A DNA stretch of 64,000 bases from Pseudomonadota bacterium (GCA_023412805.1 JAEZRM010000042.1:1-64000); one strand, 5' to 3'; shown: positions 29,208-38,522, counted from the first letter of the stretch. The notes: generated by a model not told the origin, from the letters alone. Numbers and translations are program-made.

Positions 29208-30818
29208 ATGTCCAGCTCGAAGCGTCGAGCATTTGTTGACTGCCTCACATACCATCGCACGACCGGCATCGCCGGTACTCTCGCCACCGTATTGCTCGTC
29301 GCTTCCCTCCCCGCCTTTGCAGAACCCGCAACCAGTCCGGGGCACGCCATTGCGAACCGTTTTGCCGAGGACGCCCAGCGTGCTGACGCGGCAAGGGAAG
29401 CAAGGCGCAGGGAAGCTGCCCGCAAGCAAGCTCAACAGCGCAAGGAAGAAGCTGCTCGTGCCGCGGCGGTCAAATCGCAAAAGGCGTATGAAACCGAGAT
29501 GCTCGCGCGCGCCCGAGCCGAGGCTGACGAACGCCGCAAGCTCGAGGAAGAAGCAGCTCGGCTCGATACCGTACGCGCCGAGCGTGAGGCACGCGAAGCC
29601 GAGGCGGAACGCCAGCGCGCATTGAAGGCGCGCCAGATCGAGGCTGCACGCGAAGCCGAGCAGGTCCGCATCGCGGAAGAGGCGCGCAAAGCCGAAGAGG
29701 CCAGGAAGGCTGCGGAAGCATCGCGCATCGCCGCTGAGGAAGCCCGCAAGGCTGAGGAAGAGATGAAGCGCGTCGAAGGCGAACGTCTTGCGGCCGAAGC
29801 GCGCAAGGCAGAGTTCGCTGCGCGTGCGGCGGAAAATGCGCGGCTCGCGGAAATCGCGCGCAAGGACGAAGAACAGCGCAAGGCCGAAGATATCCGCAAG
29901 GCCAACGAGGCGCTGCGCGTCGCCGCAGAACGTGCCGCCGCGGAAGAAGCTGCACGGGCCGAAGCCGAAAAGCGCGCTGCACAGTCACGTCGCGACATCG
30001 AGCGCGCGACGGCGGAGGAAGCGCGCCGCGTCGCCGACATCGAGGCTGATGCCGAGATCGCGCGCGTTGCCGATCGCCTGCGGCGCATTCGCGAGGAACA
30101 TCTTGCACAGCGCACTGGCGAAGGCGATCCAATCCCGGTCGCGAGCACCACATCGGAGCGCAGTCTCGAGCCGACATCAGGACGCGCGCGCATCGTCGAC
30201 AACGATGGCTATCGTGACGTCCCGCTGCAACCACCACGCACGCACGCGACGCCGCAACCACCCAGCAGCTACAGCACTGATCCCAAGCTTCCCTTCGACG
30301 GTCGCGTCACCGTCCTCCTGCAGATGGAGCCGCGCTATCGCCGTGGACGCCGCTACGAAAGCATGGATCCCGTGCTCTGCATGTCCGGCGGCTGCTACGT
30401 GAGCAATGGGCCGTCGGCCTCGGCAAGCTTCGTCCACGGCCGCGGCGCCATGCGCTTCGGCAATGCCATCGGCCGCCGCGCCGGCGCCTGCAATGGTGAC
30501 ACGACGTGCGTGTTCCGCGATGTCGACCTCGGCGGCCTACCGGCAGACGTGCAACCGGTGGACATTCGCGTCATCCGCCACGATCGGCGCGAGCCCGAGC
30601 GCGTCGACGTCCTGTCGCACTGCCGCGCAACGGCAAACGATCGCCTGACGTGCACCGGCGCCATCGAGGGCGACGGCTACACCATGTGGGTGATCTCTGA
30701 AGATGACGCCGAGCGCCTGCCGCCGCACGCCTTCCAGAGCGTACTCGCATCAGGTTTTGCCGACGCTGAACGCGCCGACGCCGATCCGAAGCTCATGGCG
30801 CCACGCGGACGCTGGTAA
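29208..30818 (+). CDS. Secreted coiled-coil protein with Cys-rich C-terminal domain, function unknown
   Basis: 536 residues. A signal sequence of about 40 residues (hydrophobic core TLATVLLVASLPAFA) is followed by a very long, Ala/Glu/Arg-rich coiled coil (about 45-305) built on irregular EEARKAEE-type repeats, as in TolA. After a Pro-rich spacer, the C-terminal domain (about 360-520) starts LPFDGRVTVLLQMEPRYRRGRR and has six Cys (CMSGGC, AGACNGDTTC, SHC, LTC), probably disulfide-linked. It ends one base before the convergent hydrolase stop. The architecture suggests a periplasm-spanning rod presenting a small binding domain. Confidence 0.65.
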   Translation: MSSSKRRAFVDCLTYHRTTGIAGTLATVLLVASLPAFAEPATSPGHAIANRFAEDAQRADAAREARRREAARKQAQQRKEEAARAAAVKSQKAYETEMLARARAEADERRKLEEEAARLDTVRAEREAREAEAERQRALKARQIEAAREAEQVRIAEEARKAEEARKAAEASRIAAEEARKAEEEMKRVEGERLAAEARKAEFAARAAENARLAEIARKDEEQRKAEDIRKANEALRVAAERAAAEEAARAEAEKRAAQSRRDIERATAEEARRVADIEADAEIARVADRLRRIREEHLAQRTGEGDPIPVASTTSERSLEPTSGRARIVDNDGYRDVPLQPPRTHATPQPPSSYSTDPKLPFDGRVTVLLQMEPRYRRGRRYESMDPVLCMSGGCYVSNGPSASASFVHGRGAMRFGNAIGRRAGACNGDTTCVFRDVDLGGLPADVQPVDIRVIRHDRREPERVDVLSHCRATANDRLTCTGAIEGDGYTMWVISEDDAERLPPHAFQSVLASGFADAERADADPKLMAPRGRW

Positions 30819-30819
30819 C

Positions 30820-31638
30820 TCACTTCGCGTACGAGACGCCCGCAAGGCCTTCGAGCGCGCGGATCATGAGATCGAGGTCCTCGGGACGTGACAGGCGGTG
30901 CTCGCCATCGGGCACCGCCGATACCTGTACGTGATCACCCGTCAGATGCGCGACGAGATCGAGCGTGTGCTCCCAGGGCACATCCGGATCGAGCAAGCCG
31001 TGCAGAACATGGATCGGGCGACCCGGATCGAAGGGCGCGTCGCCGATCAGATGATTGCGCCCTTCCTCGATCAGGCGCAGCGAGATGGCATAGTCGCCGT
31101 CGCCGTACTTGGAGGGCCGCAGGTACACGCCCTTCTCCAGCACTTCGCGGCGCACGCTCTCCGGGAACCGCGCCCACATGAGCCGCTCGGTCATGTCCCA
31201 GGCCGGCGCGATCAGCAGCAGGCCCTTGATGCGTGCCGCCTCCTCTGGCGCCTCACGCATGAGCGTGCGCAGCACGAGCAGCGCGATGTATCCACCCATG
31301 CTCGAGCCGACGAGAATCTGCGGGCCCCGTGTTACGTCCTTGAAAACCGCAAGCGCCTCCTCGAGCCAAGCGCCGACCGTGCCGTCCTCGAAGCGCCCTG
31401 CCGATTGACCATGCCCGGAATAATCGAACCGCGTGCAGGGATGGCCATGCTTCGCCGCCCAGGTCGCGAGCACGGACGCCTTCGTGCTCGTCATCTCGGA
31501 CTTGAGGCCCGAGAGCCACATCACGCCCGGTGATTTTCCCGGCGCACCGGGATCCGTCAGATAGGCAATGCGGCGCCCGTGCTCTCCCGCGGACATGCCG
31601 TCACCGACGCGCAAAAATTGTGGTTCGGCCTGCGTCAT
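30820..31638 (-). CDS. Alpha/beta hydrolase
   Basis: 272 residues with the hydrolase order VMWLSGLKSEM (oxyanion strand), RFDYSGHGQSAG, LVGSSMGGYIALLVL (nucleophile Ser in GSSMGG), HGLLDPDVPWEHTL (acid Asp) and DGEHRLSRPEDL (His). It resembles ABHD10-type palmitoyl/acyl hydrolases found widely in alphaproteobacteria. The gene is divergent from the glycosyltransferase gene with a 57-base gap. The substrate is unknown. Confidence 0.85.
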   Translation of the reverse strand: MTQAEPQFLRVGDGMSAGEHGRRIAYLTDPGAPGKSPGVMWLSGLKSEMTSTKASVLATWAAKHGHPCTRFDYSGHGQSAGRFEDGTVGAWLEEALAVFKDVTRGPQILVGSSMGGYIALLVLRTLMREAPEEAARIKGLLLIAPAWDMTERLMWARFPESVRREVLEKGVYLRPSKYGDGDYAISLRLIEEGRNHLIGDAPFDPGRPIHVLHGLLDPDVPWEHTLDLVAHLTGDHVQVSAVPDGEHRLSRPEDLDLMIRALEGLAGVSYAK

Positions 31639-31695
31639 TCTATAAACCCTTTGCTTCGTGGGCCGCCGGCTCCACTTACCGAACCCGACGGGCTC

Positions 31696-32904
31696 ATGGC
31701 CGCCTCACCTACCATACTGCAGATCATACCCCAGCTCGAAAGCGGCGGCGCCGAGATCTGCACGATCCAGATCGCCGATGCCATCGTGCGCGCAGGCGGG
31801 GCCGCGCTCGTCGCCACCGAAGGCGGGCGCCTTGCCGGCGAGGTCGCTGCAGCGGGCGGCGAGATCATTCCGATGCCTGTCGCGAGCAAGAACCCCGCGA
31901 CCATGCTGGCCAATATCGGTCGATTGCGCCGCCTCGTTCGCGAACGCGGCATCGCACTCATCGATGCGGCGAGCCGCGCGCCCGCCTGGAGCGGCCTCGC
32001 GGCAGCACGCCGCAGCGGCATCCCGTTCGTCACGACATTCCACGGCGCGTATGGCGAGAGCAATCGCGTCAAGCGTCTCTATAACAGCGTCATGGCGCGC
32101 GGCGATCGTGTGATCGCGAATTCGCACTACACGGGCGATCTCATTACGCGCCGCTATGGCACCGAGAAGGCGCGCCTCAGGATCGTGCCGCGCGGCGTCG
32201 ATGTCGCCCGCTTTGCACGCTCCGCTGTCGCACCAGAGCGCATTGCCGCGCTGAGAGCGGCGTGGGACGTGAGCGATCAACAGCGGATCATCCTGCAAGC
32301 CGCGCGTCTGACGAACTGGAAGGGACAGCGCGTCGCCATCGAAGCTCTGGCAGCACTCCGCACAAAACAAGGACCGACCGACGCCGTGCTGGTCATGGCA
32401 GGGGATGCCCAGGGACGCGATGCGTACGTCTCGGGTCTCCGCGAGCTTGCCGCCACGCTGGGTGTCGGCGATCATATTCGCCTCCCCGGGCACGTCGCGG
32501 ACATGCCCGCTGCCTATGCCGCCGCGGATGTCACGCTCGTTGCCTCCATCGAACCGGAGGCGTTCGGCCTCACCGCCGCCGAGGCGCAAGCCGCAGCCTC
32601 CCCCGTGATCACCACCAATATCGGCGCACCACCGGAGATCATTCTGGCAGCCCCGCACGTCAGCCCCAACGAAGCCACCGGCTGGCACGTGCCGCCCAAC
32701 GATGCCGCCGCGCTCGCCAGCGCAATTCTTCAAGCGTTGACGATGGATGGGACGGCCCGCGAAGCCATGCGCGCCCGCGCCGTATCATCGGTTGCTCAGC
32801 GGTTCACCGTCGCCGAAATGCAGCGCCAGACGCTTGCCGTTTATGACGACCTGCTGGGGACAAGGCTCGCGGAGCAGTTCGCCAAAGGTCTGTCCCAAGT
32901 TTGA
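31696..32904 (+). CDS. Glycosyltransferase family 4 protein
   Basis: 402-residue GT-B enzyme: N-terminal IIPQLESGGAEICTIQIA (acceptor-side Rossmann), FVTTFHGAYGESN, VIANSHYTGDLI, PRGVDVARF, then the donor-binding ARLTNWKGQR and a C-terminal EPEAFGLTAAEAQAAASPVI (EX7E nucleotide-sugar motif). It is likely to act in surface polysaccharide or LPS core assembly; no other polysaccharide genes are adjacent. ATG at 31696 begins the family-like N-terminus. Confidence 0.9.
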   Translation: MAASPTILQIIPQLESGGAEICTIQIADAIVRAGGAALVATEGGRLAGEVAAAGGEIIPMPVASKNPATMLANIGRLRRLVRERGIALIDAASRAPAWSGLAAARRSGIPFVTTFHGAYGESNRVKRLYNSVMARGDRVIANSHYTGDLITRRYGTEKARLRIVPRGVDVARFARSAVAPERIAALRAAWDVSDQQRIILQAARLTNWKGQRVAIEALAALRTKQGPTDAVLVMAGDAQGRDAYVSGLRELAATLGVGDHIRLPGHVADMPAAYAAADVTLVASIEPEAFGLTAAEAQAAASPVITTNIGAPPEIILAAPHVSPNEATGWHVPPNDAAALASAILQALTMDGTAREAMRARAVSSVAQRFTVAEMQRQTLAVYDDLLGTRLAEQFAKGLSQV

Positions 32905-32979
32905 CAGTCGCCGCCGCAGGTGAAAATCTGCAACGCTCGTCAAACCAGCAAAGAACATTGTATCGGGAGGTCGAACGCC

Positions 32980-33390
32980 ATGGTCGCCACGACGCCGTTC
33001 CTCAAGGACGCCGACAAGCTCGGTCCCCTGGCCTCGCGTTATCTCAATGTCGCGGAGCTGCCTTGGCAGGAGACGCGATTCTCAGGCGTCGACATGAAGG
33101 TTCTCGTCGAGGACAAGGAAAGCGGCCTCGTCACCGCGCTGTTCCGCTTCGCGCCCGGCACCCAGCTCCCCTATCACGAACACGTCGAGATCGAGCAGAC
33201 CTGGGTGCTCGAAGGTACGCTCGAAGACGAAGAGGGCATCGCGACGCCCGGCAATTTCGTATGGCGCCCGGCCGGCAATCGCCACAACGCGCACTCGCCG
33301 AACGGCTGCCTCGTACTCTCGATCTTCCTCAAGCCCAACAAGTTCCTCGACAAGGATACGACCGGCTGGGACACCAAGAGCGGGACGTGA
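32980..33390 (+). CDS. Cupin domain protein (ChrR-like)
   Basis: 136-residue single cupin: FAPGTQLPYHEHVEIEQTWVLEGTLEDEEG (motif 1, His and Glu metal ligands) and PGNFVWRPAGNRHNAHSPNGC (motif 2 with His). It resembles the anti-ECFsigma factor ChrR cupin fold or acetylacetone-cleaving types. A good GGGAGG ribosome site precedes ATG at 32980. It is followed 40 bases later by a CMD-family gene, probably in one transcript. Confidence 0.82.
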   Translation: MVATTPFLKDADKLGPLASRYLNVAELPWQETRFSGVDMKVLVEDKESGLVTALFRFAPGTQLPYHEHVEIEQTWVLEGTLEDEEGIATPGNFVWRPAGNRHNAHSPNGCLVLSIFLKPNKFLDKDTTGWDTKSGT

Positions 33391-33430
33391 TACCACGCCG
33401 CGACAAGCAAGAAACAAAGGAAACGAACCG

Positions 33431-34003
33431 ATGACCGCACGCACGCCACGCATGCCGATGATCCCCGATGCCGAGATGACGGAGGAACAGAAAGCCGCCG
33501 TCAAGGACATCGTCGCCGGCCCGCGTGGGCACCTCGTCGGCCCCTTCATCCCGTTGCTACGCAGCCCCGAGTTCATGAACCGCCTGCAGAAGACAGGCGA
33601 ATATCTGCGCTTCAACAGCGCCATGGAACCGCGCCGCTCCGAGATGATCATCCTCATGACGGCGCGCCTGTGGTCGCAGACCTTCGAGTGGCATCATCAT
33701 CGCACTATCGCCGAGAAGGCGGGCCTCGCCAGCGAGATCATCGATGCGATCGCGGCGGGGCATCGGCCCGCGAAGATGGCCGCCGACGAGGCGGCGATCT
33801 ACGATTTCATCGACGAGCTTTCGCGCAACCGCTCCGTCAGCGACGCGACATACGCGCGGGCGAAGGAGCAGTTCGGTGAGCGTGGTGTCGTCGATATGAT
33901 TGGCATTCATGGCTATTACAGTCTGCTCGCGATGATCCTCAATGTCTCGCGCGCACCGCTGCCCGAGGGCGCCAAGCCGGGTATCGAGCCATTCCCCGCG
34001 TAG
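33431..34003 (+). CDS. Carboxymuconolactone decarboxylase family protein
   Basis: 190-residue helical protein with AEMTEEQKAAVKDI, EPRRSEMIILMTARLWSQTFEWHHHRTIAEKAGL and a C-terminal VDMIGIHGYYSLLAMILN. It lacks the CxxC of AhpD-type peroxidases (QTFEWHHH instead), so it belongs to the decarboxylase-like or uncharacterised CMD subgroup. It is paired with the upstream cupin gene. The substrate is unknown. Confidence 0.85.
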   Translation: MTARTPRMPMIPDAEMTEEQKAAVKDIVAGPRGHLVGPFIPLLRSPEFMNRLQKTGEYLRFNSAMEPRRSEMIILMTARLWSQTFEWHHHRTIAEKAGLASEIIDAIAAGHRPAKMAADEAAIYDFIDELSRNRSVSDATYARAKEQFGERGVVDMIGIHGYYSLLAMILNVSRAPLPEGAKPGIEPFPA

Positions 34004-34021
34004 TGGCGGTGGTGGGCGGTC

Positions 34022-34519
34022 TCATACTGTTGGTCCGCCCTCGAAGCCGAAGCGGCGCTTGATGCGCTCGAAGAGCTGATCACGCACACGCCGGTAAACG
34101 TCGAGCGTCTGCTCGCGATTGCCTTGGCCGACCATCAGCGAGGCGTCGAAGGTCGGCCAATATTCGACATCGACGGCCATGGTGCGCGTGAGTTCGAGCG
34201 CTGAGTGATGCGCTTCCGGCGAGAGCGACACGATCAGGTCGAACGACGTGTCATCGAGATCGGCGAGCGCGAGCGGTGCGTGCTCGGAAACGTCGATCCC
34301 GATCTCATCCATGACCGCTGTCACAAACGGATCGCGCTCGGCACCTGCTCGCACGCCAGCGGAGGCGACATAGACGCGCCGTCCTGCGAGATGGCGCAGG
34401 ATCGCCGCCGCAATCGGCGAACGCACGACATTCATCGTGCAAGCAAAGAGCACAGCGCCCGGCAACTCGCGCACGATCTCCGAGTGGCCGGCGTCATAGC
34501 TGCCCGTGCCCCCCGGCAT
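34022..34519 (-). CDS. Low-molecular-weight phosphotyrosine phosphatase family protein
   Basis: 165 residues. The P-loop CTMNVVRSP (Cys27-x5-Arg33) follows a beta strand, and the downstream YWPTFDAS holds the general-acid Asp. The CTMNxxRS form, lacking the second P-loop Cys, is the variant seen in alphaproteobacterial hisD operons. It is the last gene of DUF2948-hisD-UPF0262-phosphatase, six bases after UPF0262. It may act on phosphotyrosine or arsenate-like substrates; the physiological target is unknown. Confidence 0.85.
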   Translation of the reverse strand: MPGGTGSYDAGHSEIVRELPGAVLFACTMNVVRSPIAAAILRHLAGRRVYVASAGVRAGAERDPFVTAVMDEIGIDVSEHAPLALADLDDTSFDLIVSLSPEAHHSALELTRTMAVDVEYWPTFDASLMVGQGNREQTLDVYRRVRDQLFERIKRRFGFEGGPTV

Positions 34520-34525
34520 ACCGCG

Positions 34526-35011
34526 TCAGCCTTTCCAATGAAGCGCGCAGATCAGCGTGAAGAGACGCCGCGCCGTATCATGATCGACCGTGATCTTGCC
34601 CTTAAGACGCTCCATGAGCACGCGGCTGCCTTCATCGTGCAGACCGCGGCGGCCCATATCGATGGCCTGAATGCGCGAGGGCGGTGCCGTCCGGATGGCC
34701 TTGTAGTAGCTGTCGCACACGATGAAGTAGTCCTTCATCACGCGCTTCAGCGGCGAGAGCGAGAGCATGAACGTGTGCTCACCGGTGACCGGCTCGGTAT
34801 CGATGATGAAGTGCAGACGGTCCTCGACGACGGCGAGCTTCAGGGTGAACGGTCCATCGCGCCCCTCCACCTCGAATGTGTTGGCGTCGATGATGTCGTA
34901 GATCGCGACTTCGCGCTCGTGCTCGATGTTCGCATTCCCGCGCGTGATCGAGGCCTCGTCGAGCGTAATGCCGACGAGCCGGTCACGAGGCACATCGGGC
35001 AAGTCGCTCAC
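34526..35011 (-). CDS. UPF0262 family protein
   Basis: 161-residue conserved alphaproteobacterial protein of unknown function. Signature segments are GITLDEASI, NIEHEREVAIYDIIDAN, PLKRVMKDYFIVCDSYY and a C-terminal TARRLFTLICALHW. It overlaps the hisD stop by four bases (ATGA-type coupling), which fits its usual place directly after hisD. Confidence 0.9.
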   Translation of the reverse strand: MSDLPDVPRDRLVGITLDEASITRGNANIEHEREVAIYDIIDANTFEVEGRDGPFTLKLAVVEDRLHFIIDTEPVTGEHTFMLSLSPLKRVMKDYFIVCDSYYKAIRTAPPSRIQAIDMGRRGLHDEGSRVLMERLKGKITVDHDTARRLFTLICALHWKG

Positions 35012-36336
35012 GTGCCCTCCTTCCTCAACCCCACGGACAATGCATTCGGCCCGAGCCGCACAGCGATGGAGCGGCGGTGCGCTTCGAGGCCCTCGGCATG
35101 GGCAAGCCGCATGGCCGCGGGCCCGAGTGCGGCGAGAGAACTCTCATCGAGACGCAGAATGGATGTGCGCTTCATGAAATCGAGAACACCCAGACCGGAC
35201 GAGAAGCGCGCGCTCCGCGCCGTCGGCAGCACGTGGTTGGAGCCGGCAACATAATCGCCGATGACTTCCGGCGTATGTGCGCCGAGGAAGATCGCGCCGG
35301 CATTGCGAATGGCATCGGCGAGAGCATCGCCATCACGCACGGCAATCTGCAGGTGCTCGGCGGCGATGCGATCGGCGAGCGTCGGCGCCTCCGAAAAATC
35401 CTTCAGCAGAATCACGGCGCCGAAGTCGCGCCAGCTCTCGGTTGCAATGGCACCGCGCGGCAGAACAGCGACCTGACGTTCCACCGCTGCGCAGACGGCG
35501 TCCGCAAAAGCTGCGTCGTCGGTCATGAGAATGGACTGCGCCGCCGTATCATGCTCGGCCTGGGCGAGAAGATCGGCGGCAATCCATTCCGGATCGTTGT
35601 CGCGATCGGCGATGACAAGCACCTCGGACGGTCCTGCGATCGAGTCGATGCCGACCGTGCCGAATACCTGCCGCTTCGCCGCTGCCACATAGGCATTGCC
35701 CGGACCGACGATCTTCACGACGGGCGCAATCGTTTCCGTGCCGTAGGCGAGTGCCGCCACCGCTTGCGCGCCGCCAACGCGGTAGATCTCCTCGACGCCC
35801 GCGAGATGGGCCGCAACAAGGACGAGCGGATTGAGCTGTCCATCCGGCGTCGGCACGGCCATGACAATACGCGGCACGCCCGCGACACGCGCCGGCACCG
35901 CATTCATGAGCACCGAGCTCGGATAGGAAGCGGTGCCGCCTGGGACATAGAGGCCCACGGCTTCGACCGCCGTCCAGCGCCCGCCGAGCTCCACACCCAG
36001 CGCATCGCGATATCGATCGTCGTGCGGCACCTGACGGTGGTGGTAGGCGGCAATGCGATCCCGCGCGAGCGTCAGCGCGGCGACGGTCTCTGCATCCGCG
36101 GAGGCTACGGCTGCCGAGATTTCCTCCGCCGTGATGCGGAGACCTTTGGCCCCGACGTCGAAGCGGTCGAAGCGCTGCGTGAACGCTATGAGAGCGGCAT
36201 CACCGCGCGTGCGAACATCGGCGAGAATGGCGCGCACCTGCGCGTCCACATCCTCCGAGACCTCGCGCTTCTGCGCGAGAAACGTCCGGAAGGCTGCCTC
36301 GAAGCCGGTGTCCGATGTCGTAAGGCGCGTTGGCAT
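35008..36336 (-). CDS. hisD: Histidinol dehydrogenase
   Basis: Catalyses the last two oxidation steps of histidine synthesis (L-histidinol to L-histidine), NAD- and zinc-dependent. 442 residues with YVPGGTASYPSSVLMNAVPA, GPGNAYVAAAKRQVFGTVGIDSIAGPSE (cofactor and substrate site), DLLAQAEHD (zinc and active-site region) and GSNHVLPT. It starts at ATG 36336; repeat RE-A copy B lies directly upstream, between DUF2948 and hisD. The other his genes are elsewhere. Confidence 0.97.
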   Translation of the reverse strand: MPTRLTTSDTGFEAAFRTFLAQKREVSEDVDAQVRAILADVRTRGDAALIAFTQRFDRFDVGAKGLRITAEEISAAVASADAETVAALTLARDRIAAYHHRQVPHDDRYRDALGVELGGRWTAVEAVGLYVPGGTASYPSSVLMNAVPARVAGVPRIVMAVPTPDGQLNPLVLVAAHLAGVEEIYRVGGAQAVAALAYGTETIAPVVKIVGPGNAYVAAAKRQVFGTVGIDSIAGPSEVLVIADRDNDPEWIAADLLAQAEHDTAAQSILMTDDAAFADAVCAAVERQVAVLPRGAIATESWRDFGAVILLKDFSEAPTLADRIAAEHLQIAVRDGDALADAIRNAGAIFLGAHTPEVIGDYVAGSNHVLPTARSARFSSGLGVLDFMKRTSILRLDESSLAALGPAAMRLAHAEGLEAHRRSIAVRLGPNALSVGLRKEGT

Positions 36337-36355
36337 GTGTCGTACTTTCCCTTGA

Positions 36356-36474
36356 TCCCCCTCTCCCCGTGCAACGGGGTGAGGGCCGGGGTGAGGGGCG
36401 GCGACAACCGCATACGTTGGAGCAAGTGGCCGCCCCTCACCCTAACCCTCTCCCCGTAAGGACGGGGAGAGGGA
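36356..36474. repeat. Palindromic dispersed element RE-A, copy B
   Basis: CCCTCTCCCCGTGCAACGGGGTGAGGG forms the left hairpin, GGGGTGAGGGGCGG and CCGCCCCTCACCCT the outer complementary pair, and CCTCTCCCCGTAAGGACGGGGAGAGG the right hairpin. It is inserted between DUF2948 and hisD within a conserved operon, 20 bases before the hisD start. Confidence 0.85.
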
Positions 36475-36503
36475 ATCCTGTTCGTCGCCAGCTCGCGGCT
36501 TGT

Positions 36504-36962
36504 CTAAGTCGCAGCGTCGTCCGGATGCTTCGGTATAGCGCGGGCCTGCCAGGCCGGACCGAGATCCTTCAACTCGCCCTCGATGCATTCGACATGCAGG
36601 CGCACGGCGCCGCCACCGGCAAACACCAGCGTGAGATGGCCCTGCGGATCCTCGGCCGCCGGCGTCGGTTCGAATTGCAGCGCCAGCAGTTCCAGCACGT
36701 CCTGCCCGGCCTTGAGATCGATGCCGCTCACCTGCGCGCCGAGCACACGCTCGAAACGTAAGGCTGTCTGCCGCCGCACCGGCACCATGCGCTTGCCGCC
36801 GGTCAGCGTGGTGGTCCAGTCAAAACGGTTCAGAATGGCCGCGAAGCGCCGCTCGCGCGGTACGAACGCCATGTCCGCGATCTTCAGCACCGCATCCTGC
36901 AAGTGCGCGGAAACGACCTTCAGATCCTCGGCGTCGAGGGCAATGAGTTTCAAATTGTCCAT
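36504..36962 (-). CDS. DUF2948 family protein
   Basis: 152 residues. The N-terminus MDNLKLIALDAEDLKVVSAHLQDAVLKIADM and RRFAAILNRFDW are typical of DUF2948, an alphaproteobacterial family found just upstream of hisD. An alternative ATG lies six codons upstream at 36980. Function unknown. It is the first gene of the hisD block in this window. Confidence 0.85.
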   Translation of the reverse strand: MDNLKLIALDAEDLKVVSAHLQDAVLKIADMAFVPRERRFAAILNRFDWTTTLTGGKRMVPVRRQTALRFERVLGAQVSGIDLKAGQDVLELLALQFEPTPAAEDPQGHLTLVFAGGGAVRLHVECIEGELKDLGPAWQARAIPKHPDDAAT

Positions 36963-37165
36963 TTTGGGCCTGGCACTCATCTCCGCGACCTGCCGCCGTC
37001 TGCCTGGCACGTGGTCGCGCGAGACAGATACCTGCCGGCGCTCGGCGGTGCAACAAGACCGACGTCCTCGCTTCAAGCCCTGGTTGTGGAACCGGCCTTC
37101 GGCTAACCTTACCGGTATCGGACAGACCGGCTGCACCACGCCGGCAACCAGGGGAGAAAGCGGAC

Positions 37166-37951
37166 ATGGCCGGCGAGGCAGGCATTGCCGTCATCACGGG
37201 CGGCTCGAGCGGCATTGGCGAGGCGACGGCGCGGCGGCTCGCGGCGGACGGCTACCGCATTGCCATTCTCGACGTGAACATGGAAGCCGCCGAGGCGGTC
37301 GCGCGCGACATCGGTAATGGCGCCAAGGCGTGGCGCTGCGATGTTGCCAATGGCGATACCGTCGAAGCCGCTGCCGAGGCCGTGTCCAAGGAATTCGGCG
37401 CGCCGCGCGTGCTCGTTACATCGGCCGGCCTCATACCGAATACAGAATCCGTCCTCGACATGGACATGGCCGCCCACGACCGCATGTGGCAGGTGAACTA
37501 CAACGGCACGCTTCACGCCTGCCGCTCCTTCGCGCGCCGCATGATCCCGGAGCAGCGCGGCGCCATCGTCACCATCGGCTCGATCAATTCGCTCCAGCCT
37601 CTGCCGATACCGGCTTACAACCTCGGCAAGGCAGCCGTCGCACGCCTGACGCAGCTCCTCGCCGTCGAGCTCGGGCGCCACAACATCCGTGTGAATAGCG
37701 TCGGGCCGACCTACGTCATGACGCCGCCGCTGCGCGCCAAGGTCGCAGCCGGCCAGCGCGACATGAACAAGATCATGAGCGTGCACGCGCTCAAGACACT
37801 GCCCGAGCCCTCGGATATCGCGGCCGCCATCTCTTTCCTCGCATCGGATCAGGCGCGCACGATCACCGGCATTCTGCTGCCCGTCGATTCCGGCTGGCTC
37901 GCGGGCGTGCCGTACATGACGTACGCGGGCGGCGTGCCCTGGGAGGGCTGA
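37166..37951 (+). CDS. SDR family oxidoreductase (FabG-like)
   Basis: Classical 261-residue short-chain dehydrogenase: TGGSSGIGEATARRLA (cofactor loop), CDVANGD, the NAG-like segment TSAGLIPNT, IGSINSLQPLPIPAYNLGK (catalytic Ser, Tyr-x3-Lys) and SVGPTYVMTPP. The Asp after strand 2 (ILDVN) suggests NAD(H) preference. The substrate is unknown; it is followed by apt after 39 bases. Confidence 0.88.
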   Translation: MAGEAGIAVITGGSSGIGEATARRLAADGYRIAILDVNMEAAEAVARDIGNGAKAWRCDVANGDTVEAAAEAVSKEFGAPRVLVTSAGLIPNTESVLDMDMAAHDRMWQVNYNGTLHACRSFARRMIPEQRGAIVTIGSINSLQPLPIPAYNLGKAAVARLTQLLAVELGRHNIRVNSVGPTYVMTPPLRAKVAAGQRDMNKIMSVHALKTLPEPSDIAAAISFLASDQARTITGILLPVDSGWLAGVPYMTYAGGVPWEG

Positions 37952-37990
37952 AGGCCGAGCGAGCGTCGCAGCAAGCGTGGAGAGCCATCC

Positions 37991-38521
37991 GTGGCCGATC
38001 TGAAGAGTCTCATTCGCACGATCCCCGACTACCCCAAGCCCGGCATCATGTTCCGCGATGTCACGACCTTGTTCGGTGATGCGCAGGGTTTCAAAGCGAC
38101 GATCATGCGCATGACGGAACCTTGGCGCGGCGAACCCATCGACGCGGTCGCGGGCATCGAGGCACGCGGGTTCATTCTCGGCGGCGCGGTGGCCGATCGA
38201 CTCGGTACGGGCTTTGTGCCCATCCGCAAGAAGGGCAAGCTTCCCTGGAAGACGATCGGCCAGGAGTACACGCTCGAGTACGGCATCGATGCCATGGAAA
38301 TCCACGAGGACGCGATTGCCCCGGGCGCACGCATCCTCATCGTCGACGACCTCATCGCAACGGGCGGCACCGCAGAAGCCGCCGCCAAGCTCGTGCGCCG
38401 CTCGGGCGGGCAGATTGTCGGCGCGACTTTCGTGATCGACCTTCCCGAGATCGGCGGGCGCAAGCGGCTGGAGGCCATGGGCATCCGTTGCGAGACGCTG
38501 ATGGCGTTCGAGGGGCATTGA
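37991..38521 (+). CDS. apt: Adenine phosphoribosyltransferase
   Basis: Purine salvage: adenine plus PRPP gives AMP plus pyrophosphate. 176 residues with IRTIPDYPKPGIMFRDVT, GIEARGFILGGAVA, FVPIRKKGKLPW, and the PRPP loop ILIVDDLIATGGTAEAA. GTG start at 37991 with GGAGAG upstream. The next gene starts two bases after its stop. Confidence 0.97.
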   Translation: MADLKSLIRTIPDYPKPGIMFRDVTTLFGDAQGFKATIMRMTEPWRGEPIDAVAGIEARGFILGGAVADRLGTGFVPIRKKGKLPWKTIGQEYTLEYGIDAMEIHEDAIAPGARILIVDDLIATGGTAEAAAKLVRRSGGQIVGATFVIDLPEIGGRKRLEAMGIRCETLMAFEGH

Positions 38522-38522
38522 A

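Noticed and set aside
35077..36459. 460-codon plus-strand frame opposite hisD
   Set aside because: Shadow of hisD extended through the RE-A repeat; the hisD frame is certain.
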